Counted from the stretch's first letter, positions 9,590 through 19,428 are shown. The stretch is DNA of 64,000 nucleotides from Liquorilactobacillus sucicola DSM 21376 = JCM 15457 (GCF_000612445.1 NZ_BALC01000003.1:1-64000), one strand, 5' to 3'. The notes: generated by a model not told the origin, from the letters alone. Translations and numbers: made by a program.

Positions 9590-9625
9590 ATCTTTTCTTC
9601 AATTATTTATGAAAGTGGGATATAG

Positions 9626-10402
9626 TTGAAAGCTGAAATATACATAGTCAGTCATAAAAAGGTAGAGATGCCTAAGGATAAAATCTATGTTCCTGTACAA
9701 GTGGGAAAGAGCAAACAAACTTTTGAAGGTTTTTTAAGAGATGATACAGGCGATAATATCTCTGGAAAAAACCCTAACTATTGTGAATTGACTGCACAAT
9801 ACTGGGCGTGGAAAAATCGACGTGCCGATATTAAGGGGTTGGTACATTATAGGCGCTATTTCTCAAATGGAAAAAAGAATTTCTTCAAAACATCAGCTGA
9901 AAAGTTGAACGATGTAATGAATGTGCATACACTACAGGCCTGCATGGAAAAGTATGAGATGATTTTGCCCCATAAGAGAAATTACTATATTGAGACATCG
10001 TGGTCTCATTATGAACACGCACATCATATAGAAGGACTAAATGTAACGCGAGATGTGTTGCAGGAGCTTTATCCTGAATATGTTCCTATTTTTGATGAGG
10101 TTGTAGAGCGTAAAGCAGTGCATATGTTCAACATGTTAATTGCTCGTGGGGACATTTTCGACAATTACACCGAATGGTTATTTGAAATTTTGCCTGAAGT
10201 TGAAAAAAGAGTTGATATTTCGACTTATTCAGAGTACGAGAAACGAATATTTGGTTTCATTAGTGAAATATTGCTTGATGTTTGGGTTGATAAGAACAAA
10301 ATCAATTATACTGAGAAACCGGTGATGTTTATTGGAAAACAGCACTGGGGGAAGAAAATCTTTAGTTTTTTGGCACGTAAATGTGGCTTTGCTCTCAAAT
10401 AA
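9626..10402 (+). CDS. DUF4422-domain glycosyltransferase
   Basis: The 258-residue protein matches the DUF4422 family of capsule and exopolysaccharide glycosyltransferases. Characteristic are the opening IYIVSHKK, NYCELTAQYWAWKN (51-64), and GLVHYRRYF (71-79). The start is the TTG at 9626, which begins the conserved N-terminus; its ribosome binding site (AAAGTGGG) is modest. No membrane segment is visible, so it acts in the cytoplasm, probably adding the second sugar on the lipid-linked unit. Donor and linkage are unknown. Confidence 0.82.
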   Translation: MKAEIYIVSHKKVEMPKDKIYVPVQVGKSKQTFEGFLRDDTGDNISGKNPNYCELTAQYWAWKNRRADIKGLVHYRRYFSNGKKNFFKTSAEKLNDVMNVHTLQACMEKYEMILPHKRNYYIETSWSHYEHAHHIEGLNVTRDVLQELYPEYVPIFDEVVERKAVHMFNMLIARGDIFDNYTEWLFEILPEVEKRVDISTYSEYEKRIFGFISEILLDVWVDKNKINYTEKPVMFIGKQHWGKKIFSFLARKCGFALK

Positions 10403-10692
10403 TCATTTTTAAGTGTTAAAATACAAGAAAGCAACTATAGGACAAATGTGTAATATAAATAACTTTATTGTTGGAACTACAGGGCGGATGAATATTCTTA
10501 CAGAAGCAAAAATTTTTGTTGGAAACTTCAAGTCTTTTATTAAATAGCGGGTTAGAGTGATTTCACTGTCATGAAATGGATAACTGGTTAAAAGAATAGT
10601 TATGTCATACATTTTAGAAGAAAATTCTCATTTAACTGTGCTAAAAAAGGTTTTGGGTCTAAGGATTTGAATTGAAAGTGGAGGAATGTTTG
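10403..10692. other. Intergenic gap inside the polysaccharide cluster
   Basis: These 290 bases hold no convincing gene. A short open stretch (about 10412-10546) ends in TAG and has no ribosome binding site. No strong hairpin terminator is seen, so the cluster may be one transcript across this gap. Confidence 0.4.
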
Positions 10693-11808
10693 ATGGCAAA
10701 GTATTTAGTAGTGGGAGCGGGTCTGTTTGGGGCAACTTTTGCATACGAAGCAGCAAAGCGTGGACATGAAGTTAAAGTTATTGAAAAACGTGATCATGTT
10801 GCCGGCAACATCTATACAAAAGAAGTAGACGGAATTCAAGTTCACCAATACGGTGCACACATTTTTCATACATCTAATAAAACGGTTTGGAATTACGTAA
10901 ATCAATTTGCTGAGTTTAATCGGTATACGAATAGTCCAGTAGCTAATTTTAACGGTGAGATTTATAATCTCCCTTTTAACATGAACACTTTCAATAAATT
11001 ATGGGGTGTGGTAACACCGGAGCAAGCAAAGAGCAAAATTGAAGAGCAAAAATCTGTGTTACATGGTAAAAGACCAGAAAACCTTGAAGAACAGGCTATC
11101 TCTTTAGTTGGAACTGATATTTATGAAAAGCTGATAAAGGGTTACACAGAAAAGCAATGGGGTCGTTCTGCCAAAGAATTGCCAGCTTTTATTATTAGAA
11201 GACTACCAGTAAGGTTTACCTATGACAACAATTACTTTAATGATAGTTACCAAGGAATTCCAATGGGAGGCTACACACAAATTGTTGAAAAGATGTTGGA
11301 CAACGACTTGATTTCGGTTTCAACTAGTGTAGACTTTTTTGCTGATAAAGACAAGTACCTTAAAGACTATGACAGAGTTGTTTTCACCGGAATGATCGAT
11401 CAGTATTTTGATTATTGCCTAGGCGAACTGGAATACCGCAGTCTACGTTTTGAAACGAAGGAAATCGATGTTGATAACTTTCAAGGTAATGCAGTTGTTA
11501 ATTATACGGACTCAAAAACGCCTTATACGAGAATAATTGAGCACAAACACTTTGATTTTGGTAAGGGTGGTAAAGGGAAGACGGTTATTACGCACGAGTA
11601 TCCTAAAGAATGGAAACACGGCGATGAACCATATTATCCTGTGAATAATTCGAAAAACAACGCTTTATACAAGAGTTATAAGGAATTAGCAGATAAGGAA
11701 GCAGAAAAAGTTATTTTTGGAGGACGTTTAGGTCAATATAGATACTATAATATGGATCAGGTTATAGCAGCTGCTCTGAACACCGTTAAAATTGAATTTG
11801 GAGAATAG
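10693..11808 (+). CDS. glf: UDP-galactopyranose mutase
   Basis: Glf is an FAD enzyme that interconverts UDP-galactopyranose and UDP-galactofuranose. The 371-residue protein opens with the dinucleotide-binding GAGLFGATFA (8-17), continues with the typical YGAHIFHTS segment near 55, and contains the family's EKQWGRSAKELP and GGRLGQYRYYNMDQV stretches. ATG 10693 is preceded by GGAGG with 8 nt spacing; an upstream TTG at 10672 is less likely. Its presence says galactofuranose is part of the surface glycan and links this cluster to the two Gtf3-like genes at the left end. Confidence 0.95.
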   Translation: MAKYLVVGAGLFGATFAYEAAKRGHEVKVIEKRDHVAGNIYTKEVDGIQVHQYGAHIFHTSNKTVWNYVNQFAEFNRYTNSPVANFNGEIYNLPFNMNTFNKLWGVVTPEQAKSKIEEQKSVLHGKRPENLEEQAISLVGTDIYEKLIKGYTEKQWGRSAKELPAFIIRRLPVRFTYDNNYFNDSYQGIPMGGYTQIVEKMLDNDLISVSTSVDFFADKDKYLKDYDRVVFTGMIDQYFDYCLGELEYRSLRFETKEIDVDNFQGNAVVNYTDSKTPYTRIIEHKHFDFGKGGKGKTVITHEYPKEWKHGDEPYYPVNNSKNNALYKSYKELADKEAEKVIFGGRLGQYRYYNMDQVIAAALNTVKIEFGE

Positions 11809-11811
11809 ATA

Positions 11812-13242
11812 ATGAAAGTTTTTCGAAACTATTTTTACAATGCAGGTTATCAGGTGCTGGCAATGATACTGCCTCTTATAACTAGTCCATATATAACTCG
11901 AGTTTTAGGTAAGAGTGGTGTAGGGATCAATTCCTATACAAATTCACTTATTCAGTACTTTGTCTTATTTGGGAGCATTGGGATAAGCTTGTACGGGAAC
12001 CGTGAGATTGCGTTTGTTCGGGACGATAGAGAAAAAATGACGGCAACTTTTTGGGAGATACAGATCCTGAAAACACTGACTATCACTGTCTCATATGCTG
12101 TGTTTTTGATATCTTTAATGTTTATGCATAGATATCATACATACATGCTAATCCAGTCTTTGTATATTTTAGCAGCTGGGATAGACATTTCCTGGCTCTA
12201 TATGGGAATTGAAGACTTCAAGAAAACAGTTTTGCGAAATACCTTTGTTAAGGTTTTTTCGATTATTCTAATTTTTACGTTTGTAAAAACACCTAATGAT
12301 ACAGGTATTTATATTTTGATATTGGGTGGTTCGACTTTGCTGGGTAATGCAACTCTGTGGCCATACTTAAGAAAAACGCTGACATCTGTTAAATGGAGTA
12401 AGCTTAATATTTTTCAACATTTTTATCCAGCACTATCGTTGTTTATACCTCAAATAGCCATTCAGGTATACCTAGTTTTGAACAAGTCGATGCTGGGGAT
12501 CATGATCGGGGCGGATTATTCTGGTTTTTATGAAAAAGCGGATAATATAGTAAAGCTGGTTTTATCTTTAGCCACGGCAACAGGCACGGTTATGCTTCCA
12601 CATGTGGCCAATGCTTTTCATAGAGGAGAGCGTGAGCGGGTGAACCGTTATTTATATGACTCATTCGATTTTGTTTCGTGTTTAGTTGTGCCGCTAACCT
12701 TTGGTCTGGCCGCAATCGCATTGAATTTTGCCCCTTGGTTTTACGGAAAGCAATTTACACCAGTCGGATCTGCGATGATTTTAGAGGCAGCTGTGATAAC
12801 TTTTATTGGTTGGAGTAATGTTGTTGGACAGCAATATTTGTTGCCAACGAATCAGATAAAGAGCTATTCAAGTTCTGTTATTCTAGGAGCGGTAGTAAAT
12901 ATTATCTGCAACGTTCCCTTTATCTATTTTTGGGGTCTGAGCGGGGCGGTTGCTGCTACTGTACTTTCAGAGTTAGCAGTTACAATTTATCAACTTTGGA
13001 AAATCAGAAAGCAAGTCGAGCTGAAGCGACTTGCAGTGAATGTTCCCAAGTACCTATTGGCAGGGTTAATTATGTTTATAGCAGTTTTTAAAATTAGCAC
13101 GATGATTAGATTCAATTTTATGTCGTTAATTTTAGAAGTCACTTTAGGAATATTACTTTACTTAGGACTGCTATTGCTTTTGAAACCAACTATTTTAGAC
13201 AGGGTAAAACAACTACTTAGGGATAGAAGATCAGGAGGATAA
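11812..13242 (+). CDS. Polysaccharide flippase (Wzx-like, MATE/PST superfamily)
   Basis: The 476-residue protein has about a dozen hydrophobic segments and the N-terminal NAGYQVLAMILPLITSPYIT stretch typical of oligosaccharide flippases in Gram-positive capsule clusters. It would flip the undecaprenyl-linked repeat unit across the membrane. It starts 3 bp after glf, with GGAGAAT as ribosome binding site, so translation is likely coupled. The next gene begins 2 bp after its stop. Confidence 0.88.
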   Translation: MKVFRNYFYNAGYQVLAMILPLITSPYITRVLGKSGVGINSYTNSLIQYFVLFGSIGISLYGNREIAFVRDDREKMTATFWEIQILKTLTITVSYAVFLISLMFMHRYHTYMLIQSLYILAAGIDISWLYMGIEDFKKTVLRNTFVKVFSIILIFTFVKTPNDTGIYILILGGSTLLGNATLWPYLRKTLTSVKWSKLNIFQHFYPALSLFIPQIAIQVYLVLNKSMLGIMIGADYSGFYEKADNIVKLVLSLATATGTVMLPHVANAFHRGERERVNRYLYDSFDFVSCLVVPLTFGLAAIALNFAPWFYGKQFTPVGSAMILEAAVITFIGWSNVVGQQYLLPTNQIKSYSSSVILGAVVNIICNVPFIYFWGLSGAVAATVLSELAVTIYQLWKIRKQVELKRLAVNVPKYLLAGLIMFIAVFKISTMIRFNFMSLILEVTLGILLYLGLLLLLKPTILDRVKQLLRDRRSGG

Positions 13243-13243
13243 G

Positions 13244-14449
13244 ATGAGAGAGTTGAGCTTGCAGATAACAAATAGATTTGACAGGTTAAATAAATATTTG
13301 TTCAGAAAGATGCCCAATATTAATGACAATATTTATATATTGGCTTTTATTATGTGTGTTACTGCAAATTTTATGTGGGGCACAATGTTTATGCGTTTCC
13401 ACTTGGCTGGATTTTTAAATATTTTAACACAAATTTCGGTAGTGTTATTATTCTTCAAACTACTTATTATTGATAGATTGAGCTGGAAAATATTTCTGCC
13501 GGCTGTTTTGTCGTGTGCTTTAGTGTATTACATAAGTGGTCGTGCTGCTGGATTTGGTTTATATTACTCATATATTTTCGTGATTGGGGCAGTTAACGTA
13601 AACCTGAAAAAGGTAGTTAAAGCTTTTGTAATAACTATTTCGCTTTATCTAGCAATAACAATTATTTCCGCATTAGTGGGAATAATTCCGAATTTATCAT
13701 ATGGTCGGACAAATAGTGAAGTTGTGCGCTACGCTTTAGGCACAATTTATCCCACTGATTTAGCCGCGCGTATTTTTTATTTAATGCTGGCGTATGCTTT
13801 TCTCAAAAAGTTCAAATTTAATATCTTTGATTATGTCGGATGTGTTTTGTTGGCGGTGGGAGCATATGTAGTTACAGATACTAGACTTTCGGTACTTTTG
13901 ATGGTATTGCTTATTTTGGTGGTTGCAACTTATAAGTACTGTGTCAAAGTTATGCTTTGGATGGGTAATAAAGTAATTACTGCGCTGATGCTCTTACTTA
14001 CAGCAGGGGGGATTTTGGCAGCTTATTTCTACACTGAAAAAAATCCAGTATTTGAATTTCTGAATAAACTGCTTTCTGGTCGGTTATACTTCGAGCATTT
14101 GGCATTTAAATGGTACAACGTTCCTATTTTGGGGCAAATTGTTTATCAGAATGGCAGTGGAGGTACCGACAAAAAGGTAATTAATTATTTCTTTATTGAT
14201 TCTTCATTCATTCGAGTTTTAATGATGTATGGTGTTGTTATGTTTATAATAACAATGGGAATTATAATTTTCTTATCTCACAGATTTATGCTGAAAAATT
14301 GTTTTGCTTTAGAAATAGGATTGATATTGGTAGTCCTAAGCTCGATTATTGATCAACATTTGTGGGAGTTATCATTTAATTTACTTTTTTTGGCGACGTT
14401 TTCGAATATTGATTACTTTAAGGAAGATAAGTTAGTTTATCGAAATTAA
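13244..14449 (+). CDS. Polysaccharide polymerase-like membrane protein (Wzy-like)
   Basis: The 401-residue protein is almost entirely hydrophobic, with roughly ten membrane segments and a large loop near residues 270-315. That topology, and its position between the flippase and a GT2 enzyme, are what point to a Wzy polymerase; sequence conservation in this group is too low for a firm name. A good AGGAGG site precedes the ATG. Base composition looks more AT-rich than the motility genes, as is common for polysaccharide genes. Confidence 0.7.
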   Translation: MRELSLQITNRFDRLNKYLFRKMPNINDNIYILAFIMCVTANFMWGTMFMRFHLAGFLNILTQISVVLLFFKLLIIDRLSWKIFLPAVLSCALVYYISGRAAGFGLYYSYIFVIGAVNVNLKKVVKAFVITISLYLAITIISALVGIIPNLSYGRTNSEVVRYALGTIYPTDLAARIFYLMLAYAFLKKFKFNIFDYVGCVLLAVGAYVVTDTRLSVLLMVLLILVVATYKYCVKVMLWMGNKVITALMLLLTAGGILAAYFYTEKNPVFEFLNKLLSGRLYFEHLAFKWYNVPILGQIVYQNGSGGTDKKVINYFFIDSSFIRVLMMYGVVMFIITMGIIIFLSHRFMLKNCFALEIGLILVVLSSIIDQHLWELSFNLLFLATFSNIDYFKEDKLVYRN

Positions 14450-14513
14450 AATGTGCTATTTGTAAATATATATTTCAAAAAGTTAATGGCTATTATGGTG
14501 TAGGGGTGTGTAA

Positions 14514-15482
14514 ATGTCACTTGAAGTAAGTATTATAATGCCTGCATACAATTCAGCTAAGTATATCTGCGATGCTATCATGTCGGTTCAGAATCAAAAA
14601 ACATCACTCTCAACGGAATTGATAATTGTTGACGATGGCTCGACAGATAATACAGTAGCTATTATTAAGGATATGCAGAAAAGGTTTCCTAGTATAAAAC
14701 TGTTTGTGCAGGCTAATTTAAAACAATCTGCTGCAAGAAACAAGGGATTATACCATTCTAAGGGTAAGTATATCATGTTCATGGACAGTGATGACATTAT
14801 GCTCCCAGGGATGATTGAAAAAATGCACAGAGAAATAATACATAAAAAGCTTGTGGTTTGTGGCATTAAAAAGCAGTTTAAAGCGCATGCTGCTCTTGAA
14901 GTTGAATCTGTTTTAGAAAATACTACAGAGCAAGATAGGATGATAGCAGCATATCTTACACGAAATAAGGAAATGGATGTTGGGTTGTGGAATAAGATGT
15001 TCAGACGCGACATCTTAGATGACCAACGAATGGAAAACGGTAATTTCTTCGAAGATAGTTTGTTTGTATTGGATTACCTACTGAAAATAAAACCGCAGGA
15101 TATTGGGTTTATTCATGAGCCTTTGTATGTGCTATTTAAACATAGTGATACAACGACTACGTGCTATAATTCCGACATCGATATTCTATCGTTGAGTTAT
15201 ATGGAAAAAGTTAAAAGTCGAATTCAAGAAAAAGGAACATTTGATAATAGGTTTTTTCAGGTATTTGTTGCACGGACTATTCTGCATGTTATTCATCATC
15301 ATATAAAGTATGATAATGGCTGGGAGCCAAGAAAGCAGATTTCCATTTTAAGAAAAAACGGTTTGAATTATGATATAGAACTTAATCCGTGGTTGAAAAA
15401 TAAGTATAAAATTGCTTTCTTTTTGGCTATATTCTTCCCTAAGTTATACATTAAACTATACAGAAAAAACATTAATGCTTGA
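14514..15482 (+). CDS. GT2-family glycosyltransferase
   Basis: The 322-residue protein has the GT-A fold signature of family 2: SIIMPAYN at 6-13, VDDGSTDN near 39-46, and the metal-binding DSDD near 90-93. It lacks membrane segments, so it works on the cytoplasmic face and adds a sugar to the growing repeat unit. It is the last gene of the cluster, 64 bp after the polymerase-like gene, and is followed by a hairpin. Sugar specificity is unknown. Confidence 0.88.
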   Translation: MSLEVSIIMPAYNSAKYICDAIMSVQNQKTSLSTELIIVDDGSTDNTVAIIKDMQKRFPSIKLFVQANLKQSAARNKGLYHSKGKYIMFMDSDDIMLPGMIEKMHREIIHKKLVVCGIKKQFKAHAALEVESVLENTTEQDRMIAAYLTRNKEMDVGLWNKMFRRDILDDQRMENGNFFEDSLFVLDYLLKIKPQDIGFIHEPLYVLFKHSDTTTTCYNSDIDILSLSYMEKVKSRIQEKGTFDNRFFQVFVARTILHVIHHHIKYDNGWEPRKQISILRKNGLNYDIELNPWLKNKYKIAFFLAIFFPKLYIKLYRKNINA

Positions 15483-15497
15483 TGGAGCAATATAAAT

Positions 15498-15535
15498 AAA
15501 AAACTCCGCCTAGGCAATTATGCCAAGCGGAGAAG
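15498..15535. terminator. Hairpin after the polysaccharide cluster
   Basis: CTCCGC..GGCA pairs with TGCC..GCGGAG. On the minus strand it is followed by TTTTTTATTT, so it is a textbook terminator for leftward transcription. On the plus strand no T run follows. It nevertheless sits where the rightward cluster ends, and may act as a weak terminator or 3' end stabiliser. Confidence 0.55.
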
Positions 15536-15541
15536 GGAATT

Positions 15542-15558
15542 CGTTAGTAACTAACGAT
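15542..15558. repeat. Perfect palindrome CGTTAGTAACTAACG
   Basis: A 15-nt inverted repeat (odd centre) stands alone between the cluster-end hairpin and the DUF2075 gene. It could be an operator; no regulator is known here. Confidence 0.4.
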
Positions 15559-15722
15559 AAAAGGATGTTCATTTACTTTGTTAGGGGGAGTAAATGAAGT
15601 TGGTTAAATATCATGTTACAGGTACAGTCTAATGCTAATTTATGAAGAATTTATGAAGAAATGTTTCAAAAAGAGTTAAGTTTGGCAGCAAGATCATTTA
15701 ATGAGAGTCACGGGTGGAAATT

Positions 15723-16925
15723 ATGAACAAGTCAACTAACGAGGCACTTAATAAATTATTAGCGGTGAATCTGACAATTGAACAACAAGATTTAGAAAAA
15801 CGGCTGCTCCGCTTTTGTAAAAAGCTTCTCGCTGAACAAAAGCGAGGGGTTTTTGTTATTTCTGGAGATGCTGGAACAGGTAAGAGCGTAGTCTTGACTT
15901 CCATTTTTGGGACACTTCAAAAACTCGCTAAGGATAAGGCATCACTTCTATACAAAACTAATAACTATCTTTTGGTAAATCATCCTGAGATGCTGAAGCT
16001 TTATAGAAATATTGCAGCAGTATGTCCCGGGTTATTAAAGAAGAATTTTGAAAGGCCAACAACTTTTATTAATCGTTCCCAGAAGGAGCAAAGTGAGTCG
16101 GATATAGTTCTAATTGACGAAGCTCATTTGCTATTGACAAAGCGGGATCCTTATAATCATTTCAAACAAGAGAATCAGTTGCAGGAAATCATAAAGCTTA
16201 GCAAGATCGTTATCTTGGTTTTTGATGAAAAACAGGTTTTAAAGGGCAAAAGCTATTGGAGCAATGATAAGCTCAAGCGACTTGTTGCTGCAAAAAATGT
16301 CCAATACTACCATCTGACAGAGCAATTTCGGGTTAAAGCTGGGGAAGATGTCAAAGATTGGATTAAAGAGCTTGTTGAAAAACGTATTTCTGCACCACCC
16401 GCACCCCAGAAGTTTGACTTTAGGATTATGAATGATGCACAAGAAATGTATGAGCTGATTAAACAAAAAAATAGTACAGTCGGCTTAAGTCGTATGCTGG
16501 CAACTTATGATTTTCCATACCGGTTGGACGGACAGGATTATTATGTGAACACTGGTGATTTTAAATTACGTTGGGATAGGAACCAGCCACAAGCACCATT
16601 GCCGTGGGCTGAACGGAAGGACTCAATAGCTGAAGTAGGGTCTGTTTACACTATTCAAGGATTTGACCTTAATTATGCAGGTGTTATCCTTGGCCCTAGT
16701 GTGCGGTATGATGCTGTGCGCGACTGTCTTAAAATATGCCCTGAGGCCTATCAAGATCAGGCAGCTTTTAACGGTTTAGCTAAGAAAAAGAACGCATTTG
16801 TGTTAAAAGAGCGACTGATTTTAAATTCGATAGACGTTCTCTTAACGAGAGCTCGTTTGGGAATGTATATCTATGCAGCAGATACTGCCTTGCGCACACG
16901 ATTACTTAAAGGATATTCAAAGTAG
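15723..16925 (+). CDS. DUF2075-domain P-loop ATPase/helicase-like protein
   Basis: The 400-residue protein carries a Walker A motif GDAGTGKS (48-55) and a Walker B-type IDEAH (about 131-135), and matches the DUF2075 (Schlafen group 3-like) superfamily 1 helicase-like proteins. Near the C-terminus VYTIQGFDLNYAGVILGP and LTRAR resemble helicase motifs V and VI. The start is ATG 15723 behind GGGTGG; an in-frame GTG at 15714 is less likely. It stands alone between the polysaccharide and permease genes. Substrate is unknown; nucleic-acid or stress-related roles have been proposed for the family, and nothing here decides. Confidence 0.8.
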   Translation: MNKSTNEALNKLLAVNLTIEQQDLEKRLLRFCKKLLAEQKRGVFVISGDAGTGKSVVLTSIFGTLQKLAKDKASLLYKTNNYLLVNHPEMLKLYRNIAAVCPGLLKKNFERPTTFINRSQKEQSESDIVLIDEAHLLLTKRDPYNHFKQENQLQEIIKLSKIVILVFDEKQVLKGKSYWSNDKLKRLVAAKNVQYYHLTEQFRVKAGEDVKDWIKELVEKRISAPPAPQKFDFRIMNDAQEMYELIKQKNSTVGLSRMLATYDFPYRLDGQDYYVNTGDFKLRWDRNQPQAPLPWAERKDSIAEVGSVYTIQGFDLNYAGVILGPSVRYDAVRDCLKICPEAYQDQAAFNGLAKKKNAFVLKERLILNSIDVLLTRARLGMYIYAADTALRTRLLKGYSK

Positions 16926-16982
16926 ATGATAGAGCGGTGTAACTTGATTTGAGAATTGCTTTCTAAGCAAGGAAGAGAAAAA

Positions 16983-18600
16983 ATGGATAATTTAGAAAAT
17001 AACAGGCATTATATTAGCTGGCCAGTGTTGGCATGATGGCTTTTGTTACAGTTATTGGTTTTGATGATATAATTTATAATTTTAAGAATCAGGGTATGGG
17101 TGTTATTACATCATGGGTTTTAATGCTCTTTTTGTATGTGATTCCATATTCATTAATGGTTGGTCAGTTAGGATCGATTTTTAATAAGGAAGGTGGCGGT
17201 CTAAGCTCGTGGATCAGGGGAACAAATGGTGAATTCCTAGGCTATTTCACGGCGTGGACTTATTGGGCCGCATCAATTCCCTATGTGGTCGATACTGCTA
17301 ACTCGGTTGTTGTTGGTTTAGGCTGGGCAATTAAAGGCAGTGGAAAATTTCAAGACACGATGTCGAATGGCCAATTTGCTTTGTGGACTTTATTAGTATT
17401 TGTTGTTTTCATTGCGATTCAGTCACGATTTAAACGTTCCTTGGAACTACTGAGTTCGATTGGCGGAGTTGCTATGTTTGGAATGACTGTTTTGTTTGTT
17501 ATCATGCGCTTTCCTCCTTAGGTATGGGTGGGCATATTGCAACGCAGCCAATGAATCTTGGGGCTATTGTGCCTAAATTTGATTTAAAATACTTAACAAC
17601 AGTTGGGTTGCTGATTTATGCTGTTAACGGGTGTGAACTCATTGCGCCATTTGTGACTAAAATGAAAAATCCGCGCCGAGAATTTCCTAAATCAATGCTG
17701 ATGTTAGTTGTGATGACGGCTTTTTTAACAATTTTTGGATCATTCTCACTGGGGATTTTCTTTGATGCACATCATTTGCCGTATGATCTCAAAATGAACG
17801 GATCCTATTACGCCTTTCAAGCGCTTGGACAGCAGTATCATGTTGGCAATTTATTCATGTATCTATTCGCTTGGACAGAAGTTATTTACCTAGCAGCTTT
17901 ATTAGCAGTTCTATTAGATGCTATGACACGAATGTTAGTCGCAGATACAGGTCAAAAATATATGCCACGCTTTCTGCGCAAAACCAATCAAGCTGGACTG
18001 CCAATCAACGGTTACCTGCTGACGTGCTTTTTGTCTGGGTTCATTCTATTTCTGGGTGTTTTCTTGCCTGAGATGAATGATGTTTTTAATTGGCTGCTTA
18101 ATTTGAATGGCATTATTTCTCCAGGTGTCACCTGCTGGATCTTTTATGCTTTTATGCGTGTTCGCAAGGATCCCAAACGATATCCATCCCAGTATGTTTT
18201 TATTAAGAATAATAAACTGGCGTGGTGGGTTGGTTTTTGGGCTTTGGCAGTGACTGCACTCGCAACAGTTTTTGGCATCGCCCCCCAAGATGTTACCGAA
18301 TTCAGTGCACTATGGTGGCATGAACTGGTTATTAATATTGTTGCGATTGCTGTTTTGATCGGCTTAGGAGGTATTTTACCACTGGTAACAAAACGTGAAG
18401 AAAAGTACGGTACGGCTTTCAGTAAACTTCAGTGGATTACGATGCTGCTGAGTGTAGGCATAACTATTATCTTGAGTGTTTTTGTGGGAAGCACACAGCT
18501 GGCTGAACGAAATCTGCTCGTCGTAGGAATTGTCTTGTTGGGGCTTGTAATTCTTTGTATGATCGGTTGGAAAAAACCCTATAAGAATAAGAAACCTTAA
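16983..18600 (+). pseudogene. APC-family amino-acid permease, two frameshifts
   Basis: Three consecutive frames together encode one amino-acid/polyamine/organocation permease of about 538 residues. Frame 1 begins at ATG 16983 (behind GGAAGAG) and stops after 17 residues. Frame 2 runs from the ATG at 17033 to TAG at 17519-17521. Frame 3 runs from about 17515 to 18600. Each junction is repaired by adding one base: before 17033 and in the CCTCCTTAGG stretch near 17515. The conserved first helices (FVTVIGFDDIIYNF), the ENG-type loops and about twelve helices fit glutamate/GABA antiporter-like or YjeM-like carriers, but substrate is not readable. As written, it is not functional. Confidence 0.75.
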
Positions 18601-18791
18601 GTAGTTGCAATTCATTGCAGTTAGCTTGAACTTAGCTCGCAGTGAAGCTATTATTAGATCGTAGCAGCTGTGTGATAATAATTATCGTAGCTATTAGATG
18701 TAATTGTGTGAACTAAAAGTTCCTTGCGTAGCTCTTACGTTGATGAATAAACATTTAAAACAATGGGCTGCAAAACGGGGAGGCGATAAAG

Positions 18792-19412
18792 ATGAGGCTG
18801 AGTAATAGATGGCGGTACTTGATTTCGGGCAGTGTTATTATAATGTTGCTGTTTTTTGCTGGTAAAAACCTGCAATTCGTTAAGCAGCAGCATCATAAGG
18901 AAACTATAGAGGCAACGGCAGTTGAAAAGAAAAAGACAGCAACAGTTAAAAAAGCGAAAAAACAGCGGAATATTGACTGGCGGGCGCCCTCAATGAAAAA
19001 GGCATACCCGCAAATATCTGCACATCCGGATTTGTGGATACATGTGTCGCTTGAGAAGCAGCGCGTTTATCTAATAGATAAAGGTAGACGGCTTTATACG
19101 ATGTATGCTTCCACAGGTAAACCTGGAAAGACTGCTACTCCTAGAGGTGTTTATCATATTCAGGGTGAGCGTGGTGATTATTTCTATAGCCAGTCTGAAA
19201 ATGAAGGCGCGTATTATTGGGTTTCGTGGAAGAACCATGGTGAGTTTCTCTTTCATTCTACCCCAACAGATGAGCAGAAGAATTTTATCAAATCAGATGC
19301 CGCTGCTTTGGGTAAACGGCCTTCATCGCATGGATGTGTGCATCTGACAGTTGCTGACTCCAAATGGATGTATGAAAATATTCCATATGGAACTAAGGTT
19401 GTTATTGACTAA
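18792..19412 (+). CDS. L,D-transpeptidase (YkuD domain)
   Basis: The 206-residue protein has one N-terminal membrane anchor (about 9-24), a lysine-rich linker (about 45-60), and a YkuD catalytic domain. The active-site motif SHGCVHL (169-175, catalytic C172) and an upstream His (H155, in FLFHSTPTD) are present. Such enzymes act outside the membrane, making 3-3 peptidoglycan crosslinks or related reactions. The start follows GGGGAGGCG. The gene is alone and followed by two hairpins that separate it from the convergent doxX-like gene. Confidence 0.9.
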   Translation: MRLSNRWRYLISGSVIIMLLFFAGKNLQFVKQQHHKETIEATAVEKKKTATVKKAKKQRNIDWRAPSMKKAYPQISAHPDLWIHVSLEKQRVYLIDKGRRLYTMYASTGKPGKTATPRGVYHIQGERGDYFYSQSENEGAYYWVSWKNHGEFLFHSTPTDEQKNFIKSDAAALGKRPSSHGCVHLTVADSKWMYENIPYGTKVVID

Positions 19413-19428
19413 TTCATAAAAAGTAACT

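Noticed and set aside
9824-9831. GCCGATAT, a possible SigD -10 element
   Set aside because: It lies inside the DUF4422 coding region and has no TAAA or TTAA 15 nt upstream.
10412-10546. Short open stretch that might be a remnant of an acetyltransferase
   Set aside because: About 44 codons, no ribosome binding site, and only a vague VGN/IVG likeness to hexapeptide repeats; not enough to call a gene or a remnant.
18601-18791. Repeated GTAGC and TATTAGAT words before the L,D-transpeptidase gene
   Set aside because: Short and imperfect, without hairpin or spacing pattern; likely chance in AT-rich DNA.
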